64,000 nucleotides of DNA from Siphonodentalium dalli (taxonomy: Eukaryota; Mollusca; Scaphopoda; Gadilida; Siphonodentaliidae): contig CP136069.1 of the NCBI GenBank assembly GCA_032622095.1, positions 68,035,319 through 68,099,318 of the forward strand, in the 5' to 3' direction. Every line of letters starts with the position of its first letter. Position 1 is the first letter of the stretch. This document shows positions 22,690 through 33,413 of the stretch, piece by piece. The notes beneath the pieces were generated by a model that made no database searches, was not told the DNA's origin, and worked only from the letters and a program-made list of their open reading frames with translations. The translations under genes and the position numbers were made by a program.

Positions 22690-23149
22690 AATAAGTTGAA
22701 ACATTTTCCCGAGTAAAGCGTTGAAAACATTGTAATATGCCCTGATTCAAGGCCACTTAGTTAACGGTATCCAAATATGGGGTCATGTTCCAGAAGTCAA
22801 GAAAAATTTCCTGTTACAAAAACGAGAAATGTGTATACTATGCAATAAGAAATATAGGAGTCACACAGACTCGCTCTTTAACAAAGAGAATATCTTGCAA
22901 ATATATGATTTACACATAATCAACTCTGCAATTTTCGTGCATGACAGGTATTATGACCGTCTGTCGGCTTCTTTTGACATTATGTACAACAAACGAGCAA
23001 AATCAACCCCAAGACACCCTTATCCCCTGCCTCTAGAAATACATAGATCCGAATTTTCAGGAAGACTCCCTAGCATTCCTTCCCCACAATATGGAACGAC
23101 ATTGAAGCTGTGCATACAAAGCAGGCACATTTTGAAGAAACATGTTTAG
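22690..23149 (+). pseudogene. LINE ORF2 C-terminal region
   Basis: LYYALIQ-like sequence (YALIQGHLVNGIQIWG) begins the connector. Next comes REMCILCNKKYRSHTDSLF, then LHIINSAIFVHDRYYDRL, and a tail rich in Pro/Arg ending ILKKHV. The A-I-R-x-I-x-x-x-x-Y-x-x-H-T-x-x-L-F pattern is the conserved segment after the polymerase in CR1/jockey LINEs. The frame stays open from 22829 to the stop at 23147, so this is the least damaged part of the copy. Confidence 0.8.
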
Positions 23150-23165
23150 TAATTATCCCCAAAAA

Positions 23166-23575
23166 TGTACGCTGTAAAAACACAGGACGCCCCGACTTTA
23201 CCGATATATAATACGAACACTTATATTTATATAAACGTCATATACACATAGTTCTATTTGATCGCATAACCATAGTTCTACTCGACCATTTTCTTTCCAC
23301 CATCTCGTTCTCGTTAATATCAAAGGCTATAATACAATACCACGATGAATATAACACAAGCCATAATATCGACACAATAAATGTGATTAAATGGGAACTG
23401 TTAAATGTTTATCATTTCAATGTTATATGACTAGTTTTGTGTGAATAAGGTTCAAATATAACATCCAATAAAAAATTAGATATAATTTTATCGATAAACG
23501 TGTTTTTAGCGACTTTTAAAAATCGATTATTATTTCTTAGCTGATTTTGCTCGAGTCACATGACCGCAAAACCCG
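23166..23575. other. AT-rich stretch, possible LINE 3' UTR
   Basis: No gene recognised. It may contain the LINE 3' end and the promoter side of the next ORF. Confidence 0.3.
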
Positions 23576-23583
23576 TGACGTCA
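23576..23583. promoter_or_regulatory. CRE-like palindrome TGACGTCA
   Basis: A perfect CREB/ATF consensus lies 40 bp upstream of the acidic ORF start. It sits in a locally GC-richer patch with CpGs, as at animal promoters. Confidence 0.4.
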
Positions 23584-23623
23584 ACGTGTGACTTACCCCG
23601 CGCAGACGAACTATTTACGAAAA

Positions 23624-23833
23624 ATGGCTTCTGCACACAGCATTTCCGCGTTTGAAAGTGACTCTGATCACGAAAATGACGACGAGTTACGTGTTGCGGA
23701 GGATACTGCATCTATGGCAGATACTGAAGATGCCTTTGATGGCTTGCGTTTGAATATTGGCCCATATTTACACGAACCAGCCGACGAAGATAGTCCCATT
23801 ACTGGCATTAGTCGCAAGGACAGCGAGACTTAA
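23624..23833 (+). CDS. Short acidic ORF, possibly the N-terminus of a P2X7-like repeat protein
   Basis: A 69-residue frame starts at an ATG in good context (AAAAATGG). It is rich in Asp, Glu and Ser: MASAHSISAFESDSDHENDD ... LRLNIGPYLHEPADEDSP. Acidic N-termini with a P-Y-x-x-E-P motif occur in the invertebrate proteins annotated 'P2X purinoceptor 7-like', whose cysteine-rich C-terminal domain would follow in a longer gene. That domain is absent here because the frame ends in TAA. It could be a truncated repeat copy, the first exon of a gene with the stop read through an unspliced intron, or chance. Family assignment is weak. Confidence 0.35.
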   Translation: MASAHSISAFESDSDHENDDELRVAEDTASMADTEDAFDGLRLNIGPYLHEPADEDSPITGISRKDSET

Positions 23834-24540
23834 AATTTAAATTCACCAAGTCACAGTGTCAACAATCATTGAATCGATTAAATTATCAATGTCATTAATT
23901 TTTGACGACGATTGTCATGATAATTGATTGTTATTCTACAAATGAATAATCTACATCTAACTCTAAAAATATTAGTAGGCTTGTTCAAAATTGACTATAT
24001 CTTTAGTATCCCGTAGATTTTCGACTACCAGTAGGCCTATCCACTCATTCACTGTCAGTGTGAGTGTTAGTACTGTTACTGTCCCCAGTGTGGCATGGAG
24101 TGTCTGTCAAAATCTGGCGGAGAACTTAGGACTCAATAGGAGGTGTGTAACAAGTGCTAACAGCACCATCAGAGAATCGTTCGATCTACTGCGTACTAGC
24201 ACTGTACATTAGTCATTACGATGACTTCTTAAAAACAACCATTGAGTGGAACCGCCTTGAACAGTCAGTTGTTGATTCTGGAGATCGGTAACACTGAATA
24301 TCTGAAGGATTTATAATTATATTAAATATGGATTCTAAGTTCTAGACGCTTCGTACCAGTGTCGTTGGATTATCAATGGATAGGATTCTGAACATTGCCG
24401 GAGTAGAAATTGAGTACACCTGAAGTCGAACAGAACAGATGTCATATCAACTTTCACGTTGCATTATATTATTGTGACCATATAAATGATAAAAATTGAT
24501 ATACAACTATAGTGACTTCTTCATTATTTCACTATCCGAT
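23834..24540. other. Unassigned stretch
   Basis: No supported gene. The frame at 23991-24212 is Ser/Thr/Val rich with no motif. Confidence 0.3.
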
Positions 24541-24544
24541 ACCA

Positions 24545-24785
24545 TGGTCGTTTCATACCATATTTTTTGGTTACTTTTTTTATTTCGTACTTTGCAGAAA
24601 ATCATTTATTTGTTTCCCTATGGTGTGACATACATGTACATGTATAGTGATATGGTATCTTTGGTATGAAAAGACGAATTGATTTCCAACATGGTGCGAA
24701 ACGACCAAACAATAAGGTACGAAACTACAAAAAATATGGTGCGAAACTACAAAAAATATGGTACGAAACGACTTAAGACGATCCA
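24545..24785. repeat. Short repeats of TGGTACGAAAC, direct and inverted
   Basis: On the right (24690-24775), ATGGTGCGAAACGACC, AAGGTACGAAACTACAAA, TATGGTGCGAAACTAC and TATGGTACGAAACGAC recur at 22-25 bp spacing. On the left (24550-24600), GTTTCATACCATATTTTTTG and TTTCGTACTTTG are the inverted form. Together they look like the ends of a small inverted-repeat element. The same word occurs at 28510-28600 and 29110-29160. Confidence 0.5.
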
Positions 24786-25229
24786 AAATGTCGTGTACCC
24801 ATTTATATCTCCTCTGCAAGGGGAACAACCAGACACTGACCCTTTAGACTATCAGCATCTAACATCATTGGACTCCACCAAAGTGCCTACTCTTGTGTGC
24901 CAAATATTTGTACCTGTATGTTTATTAATTTTATGAGAAAAATCCACCCTGCACGATGCTTAAGCCTTATTACCATACATGTAGATCTGCACATTTAAAC
25001 AAAATTATGGCTCTGTTCTAAATTTAAATAACAAATGCTATACAAATACCGGTAGTTTAATTACAAATACTTGTACAAGAGACTGGATTTTTCATTTGAG
25101 ATGTTGCGCACACGGGGCATGTACGTAGACAACGATGGTTACATTTCCCCATGCATATATCAATTTTAAGCATGTCAATTGCGAAAACTTGCTTTATAAT
25201 CAAGTCTAGACACAAAAATAATTGTTTAA

Positions 25230-25510
25230 CGGTACTCAATCCGATCAGATGCTCCTAAATTACTATTTCTTTGGCTTCGGGGGTAAAAAATATTGATTCG
25301 AGTCGAGGAACCTACTCATCAACACTCTGTGTGATCAGATATCAATTTTTGAAGTTTATTATTTCTATTGTGTGTGGCCCAAAAACACGCCGTCAAAAAG
25401 GTGGTCTCGGTCAAAATTGTGGATGAAGATGGATAACTCTAAAATCAAGTTATTATTACCACTTGATTTTAGAATTATCCATCTTCATCCGCAATATTCC
25501 ACCCTGCAGT
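25230..25510. repeat. Partial TTAA-type MITE (family M1) containing a perfect hairpin
   Basis: Begins TTAA|CGGTACTCAATCCGATCAGA, matching the end of the M1 elements at 27433 and 28642, and carries GATTCGAGTCGAGGAA as they do. The far end is missing or diverged. Confidence 0.5.
25416..25495. repeat. Hairpin with 35-bp arms and 10-bp loop
   Basis: ATTGTGGATGAAGATGGATA / ACTCTAAAATCAAGT is mirrored by ACTTGATTTTAGAATTATCC / ATCTTCATCCGCAAT with two mismatches around the loop TATTATTACC. A one-armed relative lies at ~27610-27650. Confidence 0.85.
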
Positions 25511-25679
25511 TGTATTTGGCACACAAGATTATACCGGTAGCTGTAAACAGTAAAGTCTGAACAGTAGAGTCTAAAGGCTTTATACCGAATCACAAACACT
25601 TATTTAATATCAGTTTTTGATCAGCATTTGAAGATGGATTTATATCTATAGCTTCCTAAATATGTTTTCTATAATTCCC

Positions 25680-25745
25680 AGGGTATAAAATAATAAAATC
25701 GAGTCAAAGACACATGTCATGAAATGCTTATATCAATTATCGATA
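25680..25745 (+). repeat. Small interspersed repeat R2 (short copy)
   Basis: GGGTATAAAATAATAAAATC followed by GACACATGTCATGAAATGCT resembles 13125-13210. Confidence 0.4.
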
Positions 25746-25748
25746 TTC

Positions 25749-26000
25749 ATACCCCCTTTAAAAAAAAGGGGGGTATACTATTTTGCACCTGTCTGTCCAT
25801 CCGTCTGATGTCTGTTCAGGGCATAACTTGAACAGTAGTGCTAATAACTGCTTGGATCTCAATGAAATTTGGTATACATGTAGATGTTCACCACTATGAG
25901 GGCATTCAATTTCTTATATAATGTGAATATCAATTGGGACATATTTTTCGTTACTATTTTTACAACAAACCGTCATGTTATAAAACTTTCAGGCGATCTC
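25749..26000 (+). repeat. Interspersed repeat starting with a C-run/G-run palindrome
   Basis: ACCCCCTTTAAAAAAAAGGG leads into GGGTATACTATTTTGCACC and TGTCTGTCCATCCGTCTGA. Repeats with this start are, from memory, common in bivalve and other mollusc genomes; no search was possible. Confidence 0.5.
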
Positions 26001-26094
26001 ATATAGAGTTCTCCCACTTGCTACACTCCAAACATTTTTGCGAGCTGTAAGATGTCCCAAATTAGTTGTACATGTGTATGTATCTAATATACCA

Positions 26095-26180
26095 GAAATA
26101 TAAAATAAAATCAATATTGTCAGATAGAAGCATTTCCGGACAGGGGTTTTCAATTCATATTTATTATTTTTAATATTTCA
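26095..26180 (-). repeat. Small interspersed repeat R2 (inverted copy)
   Basis: The reverse complement contains AATATGAATTGAAAACCCCT and GTCCGGAAATGCTTCTATCT, matching 13125-13210. Confidence 0.6.
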
Positions 26181-26736
26181 TACATATTTCAGGAAACTGC
26201 TGCATATAAAACTTGGTTTAGGGAGAGATAGACCATCTTTAAACTGTAATCACATTAAAAACCAAGATTATTCCTTAAATGATAATTTTGAGAGGGGGGC
26301 ACTGATTTTCTAATCTTTCAACCAAATCATATCAACACATGTCTACCGTTATCAACTTATCAAGAAATACTACCGGTAGTATACCGGTACATCTAAATTA
26401 GAAGGTGGCACAAGTTTGAAGTCAGAATATCTGAGTGCATTCTATTTACAACCACAGGGGTCCGGGAACTTCTTAAAATATCTTTATCTATACCTATATT
26501 TGTGAATGTCTATTCTATATTAATTCACGATTCACGAGGGACCTTATAGATGGCTCCAAAGGGGTCTAACAGGGGCAATTTCTTACGAGAAAGATAATCA
26601 ACATAATTGTGCAGATTAGAAATGTATACAGCGCATGACGGTATTGGGGTAAGGGACAAAAAGTGGGAGGGGCAAAACAATACATGTACCACACTGCATT
26701 AACATGGGTAACGACCCTGCTAGTTACATAATATTT

Positions 26737-26897
26737 AGAGGATATTACTTGGTTGGTTTGATATTAGACCAAATATCGGCCTGAGGTAACCTCATATCTC
26801 TATCAGCCTGACATCGAAGGTCGAAGGCTGATATGAGATTACCGAAGGGGCTGAAATCAGGCCAATATATTCAAACCAACCAAGTACATGTAATACC
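26737..26897. repeat. Hairpin MITE family M2, copy 1
   Basis: TACTTGGTTGGTTTGATATT ... AATATATTCAAACCAACCAA: inverted arms of about 60 bp around a short loop containing CATCGAAGGTCGAAGGCTGA. Confidence 0.8.
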
Positions 26898-27055
26898 CTA
26901 CACGTAACTATTAATTTGTTATTTCTTATGAGAAAGATAATCATCATAATGGTGCAGATTAGAAATGTCTACAGTGATGGTATTGGGGTCAGAGAGAAAA
27001 GTGAGAGCATTAACCTGGGCAACGACTGGTCACCCTGCTAGTTATATAATAATTA

Positions 27056-27213
27056 GAGGACATTTCTTGGTTGGTTTGATATTAGGCCTGATATCAGCCT
27101 AAGGTAACCTCATATCACTATCAGCCTGACATCGAAGGTCGAAGGCTGAAATGAGGTTGCCAAGGGCTGAAATCAGGCCTATAATATCAAACCAACCAAG
27201 TAATACCCTATCC
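27056..27213. repeat. Hairpin MITE family M2, copy 2
   Basis: TTGGTTGGTTTGATATTAGG ... CCTATAATATCAAACCAACC. The arms pair almost perfectly. Confidence 0.8.
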
Positions 27214-27432
27214 ATAACATTAATTAGTTTGCCTCTTAGTAACAGTAAACAGTGTTCTATTGACAACTCTTTCAAATGAGTGACATCACAAAAAATCATG
27301 TTCTTAGTATGCATTATTTAACAGTGAAACAGAATTATGCCATGTTGTAAAGCCATATTACTCGGATCCGTGATGTCATGAAATCATATTACTCTGATTG
27401 GTGATGTCCTAAAACTATATTACTCAATTTAA

Positions 27433-27912
27433 AGGTACTCAATCTGATAAAACTCCTCTCAATTACTATTTCAATGGCTTCTGGGGTCAAAAATATTTGA
27501 TTCGAGTCGAGGAAGCCACCCATCAAAGCTCAGATTTTTTAGATATCGATTTTAGAAATCTATTATTTTTCATTATCGGGAATACTTTCTGTCCCAGAAC
27601 ACAGTCAAAATTGCGTTATTATTACCACTTGATTTTAGAGTTATCCATCCTTGTCTGTTTGAATAGTGTTTTGGTGTACACATCTCGTGCAGATTACGAA
27701 GTTGAAGGCAATTATTAGTACTCATCTCGAGAAAATAACAAATTTAAAAAATCAATATCTAATAACTCTGAGCTTTGTTTGATGGGTTCCTCGACTCGAA
27801 TCAAATATTTTTTACCCTAAAAGCCAAAGAAATAGTAATATAGGACCCTCTGATCGGATTGTTGTTGTTGGAATCTGTTGAGATGGGGACCCTCTGATCG
27901 GATTGAGTACCT
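27433..27912. mobile_element. TTAA-flanked MITE family M1 (480 bp)
   Basis: The left end AGGTACTCAATCTGAT follows TTAA (27429-27432). The right end ATCGGATTGAGTACCT precedes TTAA (27913-27916). The ends are exact inverted copies apart from one base. Inner arms also pair (GATTCGAGTCGAGGAA / TTCCTCGACTCGAATC). A TTAA duplication is the hallmark of piggyBac and Kolobok transposases. An empty version of the target is present at 49196-49230. Confidence 0.8.
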
Positions 27913-27949
27913 TTAAGGCAAATTGAAGTGATATTCACCTACGGTAAGT

Positions 27950-28637
27950 ACATGTACAAATGTAGTTTGATAACAAGCCATACCGGGCAAAAATTTGAAT
28001 TTTTTTTCCACCGATATAGCCATCAGTAGGAAACTTCCTTCCAAGTGGTGCTGTCGTAGCATACAGGTATCAAGGTGGACCCCCCTCCCCAATGGGGAGA
28101 CTATCTAGCCACGTCTCTGATTTCAGTGGTCACACAATGAGTGAACAAGAGACCCAGAGCTCTTTCGCAGATAAGTCGTGGCTTCCTATACATGTACATG
28201 TACTTAAACTGAGGCCACAGGGGCTTGTTAAGAAAACAAGTAAAAATATATATACAAAAACATGCGTTTGTAAAGCATTACATGTACAGGTATACATATC
28301 AATAGAATATTGATGCATTTATAATGTTTGATAAAGTGGCATCCTCAATTTTACTTGTTTTCTTTACAACAAGTCCGTGTGACTATATCACATGTACAAT
28401 TAGTTCAAGATTGAACTTAACACTAAACACTGCTTTAATATTTAGTATTACATTTATTTGGAAATAAATTATAATGTGCAATGGACTGAACAGCCAATAG
28501 GTTGCTGGACATTTCGTGCCATAGAAGTTTGACATAGAGATGTTTCGCACCAGGGTTCTGGACATTTCATACCAGTACATGTATCATTTCGACAATTTGT
28601 ACCATTGAGTATACCATATTATTTTTTGGAAATAACA
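27950..28637. other. Unassigned stretch
   Basis: Only ACATGTA-type words and dispersed TGGTACGAAAC-like words (28510-28600, e.g. TTTCGTGCCA, TTTCGCACCA) were noticed. Confidence 0.3.
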
Positions 28638-28641
28638 TTAA

Positions 28642-28900
28642 AGGTACTCAAACCGATTCGATGGTTCCCATATTATCAGATTCCAACAACAAACATTTTT
28701 TTGAAATGCCGCTTCGGTTATCAGAATCGATTAATATGCTAACCAGTCAACAATAGTAAACAATTGCCCAAATTTTCCAAAACCTGTTATTTATCAACAT
28801 TTTATTCAACACGGGTGGGTTCCTCGACTCGAATAAAATATGATTACCCCCGAAGCCAAGGAAATAGTAATATGAAAGCGTTAATTCAGATTATGTATCT
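28642..28900. mobile_element. TTAA-flanked MITE family M1, second copy
   Basis: TTAA (28638-28641), then AGGTACTCAAACCGATTCGA ... TTCCTCGACTCGAATAAAAT ... ATTATGTATCT, then TTAA (28901-28904). Same termini as 27433-27912 but more diverged. Confidence 0.7.
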
Positions 28901-29224
28901 TTAACTTTGTTGCCACGATTTCAATTTGTTAATTTTTTTTCGCAAAAAAAGAAAGAAATAGGTTTACATGTAATTGTCTGGTTGTCATCATCACGTAACT
29001 TTAAATCGTAAACATGTTCGCTTTCATTAAGTTAACAAAATTAAAATAATTTTCCACATGGTACGCTGCATACGCATGACCAATTACCATTTGTGGGAAC
29101 CAACGAAACATACAAATGTATATGGTGTGAAATGACAAAACATATGGTACGAAACAATCAACTGTGTGGTTCAAATTAAGGGTATATATAAACCGGCCAT
29201 GGTAGGAATTTCTTAGGAAACATC

Positions 29225-29645
29225 GTTTGAGCCATCCAACGATCCTTGGTGAATCACCGAGTGATCTACATGTATAATAGCCCGGAAGTGCTTAAATAGA
29301 TCGATCGGTCTTCCACAGTCAGCATGCATCTGGTAAGAGGGGGGTCAATCTAAACTGTTCTATAATTATCTTTCAACCAATACTAGTACTTGCAAACAAT
29401 AACAATTATTCTGATTTCTTTTGAAACAAACACAATAATTATTTACTGAGAATATTCAATATAAACATCTACAAATTCTTAAACAAACGGAATTTCAATG
29501 TTCAAGAAATTTAGAGGTCTCCCCTCTTACAATACAACAGTGAGCAATATGCCAGGAAGACCGATCAATGAATCTATTTTAACTCGATCAGGCTATTATT
29601 GTACAATATATATTGGTTGTTCACCTACACTTGTCCAACTGATTT
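29225..29645. repeat. Inverted-repeat element family M3, copy 1
   Basis: The left arm holds TATAATAGCCCGGAAGTGCT, GATCGGTCTTCCACAGTCAG and GGTAAGAGGGG. The right arm, reversed, holds CAATAATAGCCTGATCGAG, GATCGGTCTTCCTGGCATAT and GTAAGAGGGGA. The arms are about 120 bp. Related to 39600-40560. Confidence 0.65.
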
Positions 29646-31086
29646 TGGAGAATATATACAAACGAAATGATTAAAAAATATATTTATTAATTATAATAAA
29701 TAATCATCAAATTGGAAGAGTTCAGCATCAGCTCCTTGCTGGCATTGTTGAATACGGCCCACGTCGGATTACCATCGGAAAAAACGTCGAAAATAGGTGA
29801 TTTACTTCCCAAATTGCCATCGTAGTTTTAGAATCTTTTTCCACCAAGAATGGGTTGAAAACTGCAGACAACTGTTCTATGCACATTACAGTCCAATAAT
29901 TTTGACTCTTGGTTGATAAACATTCCTCTAAAACATAAATCTGTCTATAAAAGTGTCAATTTGTTTCAATTGCGAAAGGTCAACCTCCAGTCCAGAATCG
30001 AAAATCCAATTCACAATATTCATCGAAACTTCTCAAAACAGCGCCCAACGTATAGTCCTAGCACAACTCCGTGATATTATATGATTTACACACTTCAGTC
30101 ATCAACACTTTCTAAATGTCCAAATTGTTGAAAATAGTAGATTTGTATCGTAAGTCGCCATTAACAAAACAAATGAGAAAACACGTGGACATGTTTACGT
30201 CTTATTCCCTCATCCGAAAAAAAAGTTGCGTTCCCACGTTGACGTCACGCTTCTTTGTGCACATAAAACTGGCGAGTGGCTTTTTAGTTTTTCCTTATTA
30301 TTTTCGACGTCAAAAAGTCATTAAAATCTCGATTTTTACGCTATAAGTTGGTGTTTTCGAATATGATTCGTTTTTAGTAACCTTAATTCTACGTTATGAC
30401 ACTGGTATAGTTTATTTTACTGAACACAAAGTTTTATTAACAGTTCCCTTTTAAGCATATTTGAGGTATAATGGACACTCCGAGATTAATCATCAAATTT
30501 TAACCCAGTGTCACTTAGCCAGTTCAGTAAAATTCATCTTTATATATATGTATATATATTATTGACTAATGTATGTTATATTCATATTAAGTACTATGGC
30601 ATATACCATGTGTTATTGGTGGAACAATAAATAAATAAATAAATAAATCAGACATACCGCGTCCGCGCCTCCATAACTATGAGAGAATGCACATAATTAT
30701 GACAGTTAGTTAACATTCTCCCAAAACCTCACTCAACAAAAATCCCTTCCGGCGAATCATATAAATTCCAATCTTTTTATGTTTACTAAAAGATGCATAT
30801 CTCTCCCCGGAATCATATGTATTACTTATGTGTATGAAATAATAAATCTACGTCGTGTTGAGCTTAAGTTCTGAGATTTCTTGAGATCTTCTCACTAATA
30901 TGAATATTATTCTCTCAATCTTCGTTTGAAACTGAGAGAAACTTCTCATATTATAGAATATCTGAAAAGATTATAACGTTTCCGGGAGGAGATAAAGCGA
31001 CATAGTGATCACTCGTCTGGATTGGCTCACAAACATATAAACAGGTCTGTAAAAAATACCCTAAATAGTTTGTTTTTGATTATGTT
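29646..31086. other. AT-rich stretch with microsatellite only
   Basis: No gene recognised. A TGACGTCA palindrome occurs at ~30239-30246, and a run of AATAAATAAATAAATAAAT at ~30625-30648. Confidence 0.4.
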
Positions 31087-31217
<131 letters not shown>

Positions 31218-31769
31218 GGCAAGTGAACTCAATCAGGAGCAATATACTGGAAATAAGCTACAGTACCAGACATACCCGGTCAGCTGGGGATTTGGCCAAG
31301 GCCATTTGACCTAAAAGTCATCTCAGGCCCAAGTTTTATTATCATCAATCACGACATAAACATTCTGAAAATAACACATTATTTATGGCTGGTTTTCTTC
31401 CAAAATAAAATAATTATGTAATTTATTGAATCAAGAAATATTAAGTCTCCTTTCGTGATCTTCAGATGATAACCTGGCTATATGGACGGCAATTTTTAAT
31501 CGTTCTATCTTATAGAAGTTGTACCACAAGTGCGAAAATTTACATAATTGTGCCATGAAAATAAATGGGTTTATAATTATTTGAAGGTGTTTAAATATTG
31601 TGTCACAATAATCGTTTGTACCAAATTTCAGAAAGAAATTCCAGACAGAATGTTGAGGAAATTCATTTTGATATATCAGGTGATGTCGGAAAAGTGTGAG
31701 TCTGACATCAGTCGATTACAATGTTTATAATTCTGACCGACGGGGTTTCTGTGCGTGTATAGTACTCAC

Positions 31770-31820
31770 CAATCAGCGAATCCGTTGAAGCCAACCACAG
31801 ACGTCTTAGCTGTCCCACCT
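31770..31820 (-). CDS. Candidate internal exon B of a host gene (weak)
   Basis: On the minus strand a 51-base segment lies between an acceptor (TTTTATTCTAG) and a consensus donor (GTGAGT). In one phase it reads GGTAKTSVVGFNGFADW. It joins in frame to the candidate exon at 34176-34233, and the pair would bracket an intron of about 2.35 kb that holds the foldback element. A second phase (EVGQLRRLWLASTDSLI) is also open, so the coding frame is ambiguous. No family recognised. Confidence 0.25.
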
Positions 31821-32148
31821 CTAGAATAAAAGACACACAATTGACGACTATGTCACACGTAACCGAAAATGTTCAGCACCCCACTTCTATATAGTCAGAG
31901 TCACACAATGAAAGATCCCGTCACGGTTAACCGACGATGTCACACTTGTAAAAATGTGAGTCAAACGAAATAACTGAAAATGTTTCAGCCACCCGCCTCT
32001 ATTGTCAGAGTCACACAAAATAACCGCAGAAATCTAGAATGAGAGTCGCACAGAATAGCTGCATAATTATGCATTAGCTGCCCCACGAGCCACACAATGC
32101 ACGATCCAGGCACTCCGCCTACTTCACCGGCAGCAATCCGGGAATATC

Positions 32149-32156
32149 TATTATTG
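32149..32156. repeat. Target-site duplication TATTATTG (left)
   Basis: Exact partner of 34060-34067. Confidence 0.85.
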
Positions 32157-32456
32157 GGGATCTACTAAAAGACGGGACGGGACGATTTTCCGGGACGGGA
32201 CGGAACGATTTGTCTAAAAGACGGGACGGGACGGAACGAATATTTAAAAGTCATTTTATTCGGAAATGAAAGAGTATAGAGGCACAAACATGGTCTCAAC
32301 TTGTTTATTGGTATCTACTCTATACGAATGTGATGTTTTCCCGATAAAATTGAGCGTATGCTGAACGGTGGGCGTTCGAATAACGAAGCGTCGAAATTAG
32401 GGAAATTTATAACTTCTGGGACGATAATCTAAACACTAAAAGTCATATTTCGTTTA

Positions 32457-33238
32457 CATTTTCATGTTTGAGTGACGGATTATTACAGAAAGTGTTTGTC
32501 TAATATATACTAAATAGTAAAATAGAAGTTTGAACTTGTTTTCTGATGGTTAAAGTAGTGTTTTTATCGACGGGACGATAACATCCGCATTCTTGAAAAA
32601 TCTGCATTCCGCCGAACGAAAATCTTCGAAAATCTTAACAGAAAAACTAGCATTATGTTCACATTTTCATGTTTGGGTGACGGATTTTTGCAGAAAATGT
32701 TAGTCTAATATATACTAAATAGTAAAATAGAAGTTTGAACTTGTTTTCTGATGGTAAAAGTAGTGTTTTTATCGACGGGACGATGACACCTCCATTCTTG
32801 AAAAATCTCCATTCCGCCGAACGAAAATCGTCGAAAATCTTAACAGAAAAACTAGCATTATGTTCACATTTTCATGTTTGAGTGACGGATTATTGCAGAA
32901 AGTGTTTGTCTAATATATACTAAATAGTAAAATAGAAGATTGCACTTGTTTTCTGCTGATAAAAGTAGTGTTTTTATCGACGGGACGATGACATCCGCAT
33001 TCTTGAAAAATCTGCATTCCGCCGAACGAAAATCTTCGAAAATCTTAACAGAAAAACTAGCATTATGTTCACATTTTCATGTTTGGGTGACGGATTTTTG
33101 CAGAAAATGTTAGTCTAATATATACTAAATAGTAAAATAGAAGTTTGAACTTGTTTTCTGCTGGTAAAAGTAGTGTTTTTATCCACGGGACGATGACACA
33201 CCCATTCTTGAAAAATCTCCATTCCGCCGAACGAAAAT
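32457..33238 (+). repeat. Tandem ~206-bp units, left arm of FB2
   Basis: ACATTTTCATGTTTGAGTGA-type starts recur at 32457, ~32660, ~32867 and ~33071, each followed by TTTTTATCGACGGGACGATR-type and ATTCCGCCGAACGAAAATC blocks. About 3.8 copies. Confidence 0.9.
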
Positions 33239-33284
33239 GTAGGGCGGCCACATGATGTTTTCTTCCTGTATTTAGTCCGAGAGC

Positions 33285-33410
33285 TAATAGGGGTACCCTT
33301 GCACCCCCCCCCTGGGACTTAACTTCACCCCACTCATTTTGTTCCTTATTATGTCCTTCAACTTTTAAGCAATGTTAGCAAGAAAACAAAGTGGCCGTGT
33401 AGACTCCATA
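33285..33410 (+). repeat. Dispersed repeat R3 (copy in the FB2 centre)
   Basis: TTGCACCCCCCCCCTGGGAC, TTAACTTCACCCCACTCATT and GTGGCCGTGTAGACTCCATA match 53590-53720, and 63780-63940 in reverse. Confidence 0.7.
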
Positions 33411-33413
33411 CAT

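Larger units (their letters stand above)
20391..23165 (+). mobile_element. CR1/jockey-type LINE, nearly full ORF2, inactivated
   Basis: The element encodes, in order, endonuclease, reverse transcriptase and the family C-terminal region, broken by several frameshifts and stops. It inserted into repeat R1 copy C. The 3' end is placed just after the last coding stop; a 3' UTR may extend into the AT-rich sequence beyond. No poly(A) or microsatellite tail and no target duplication were pinned down. Confidence 0.85.
26575..27215. repeat. Tandem duplication, each unit with one hairpin MITE
   Basis: AGAAAGATAATCAACATAAT through the CCCTGCTAGTTACATAAT block and the MITE (26575-26897) is repeated, slightly shortened, at 26925-27213 (AGAAAGATAATCATCATAAT, CCCTGCTAGTTATATAAT). 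A local duplication after the MITE insertion is the simplest reading. Confidence 0.7.
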
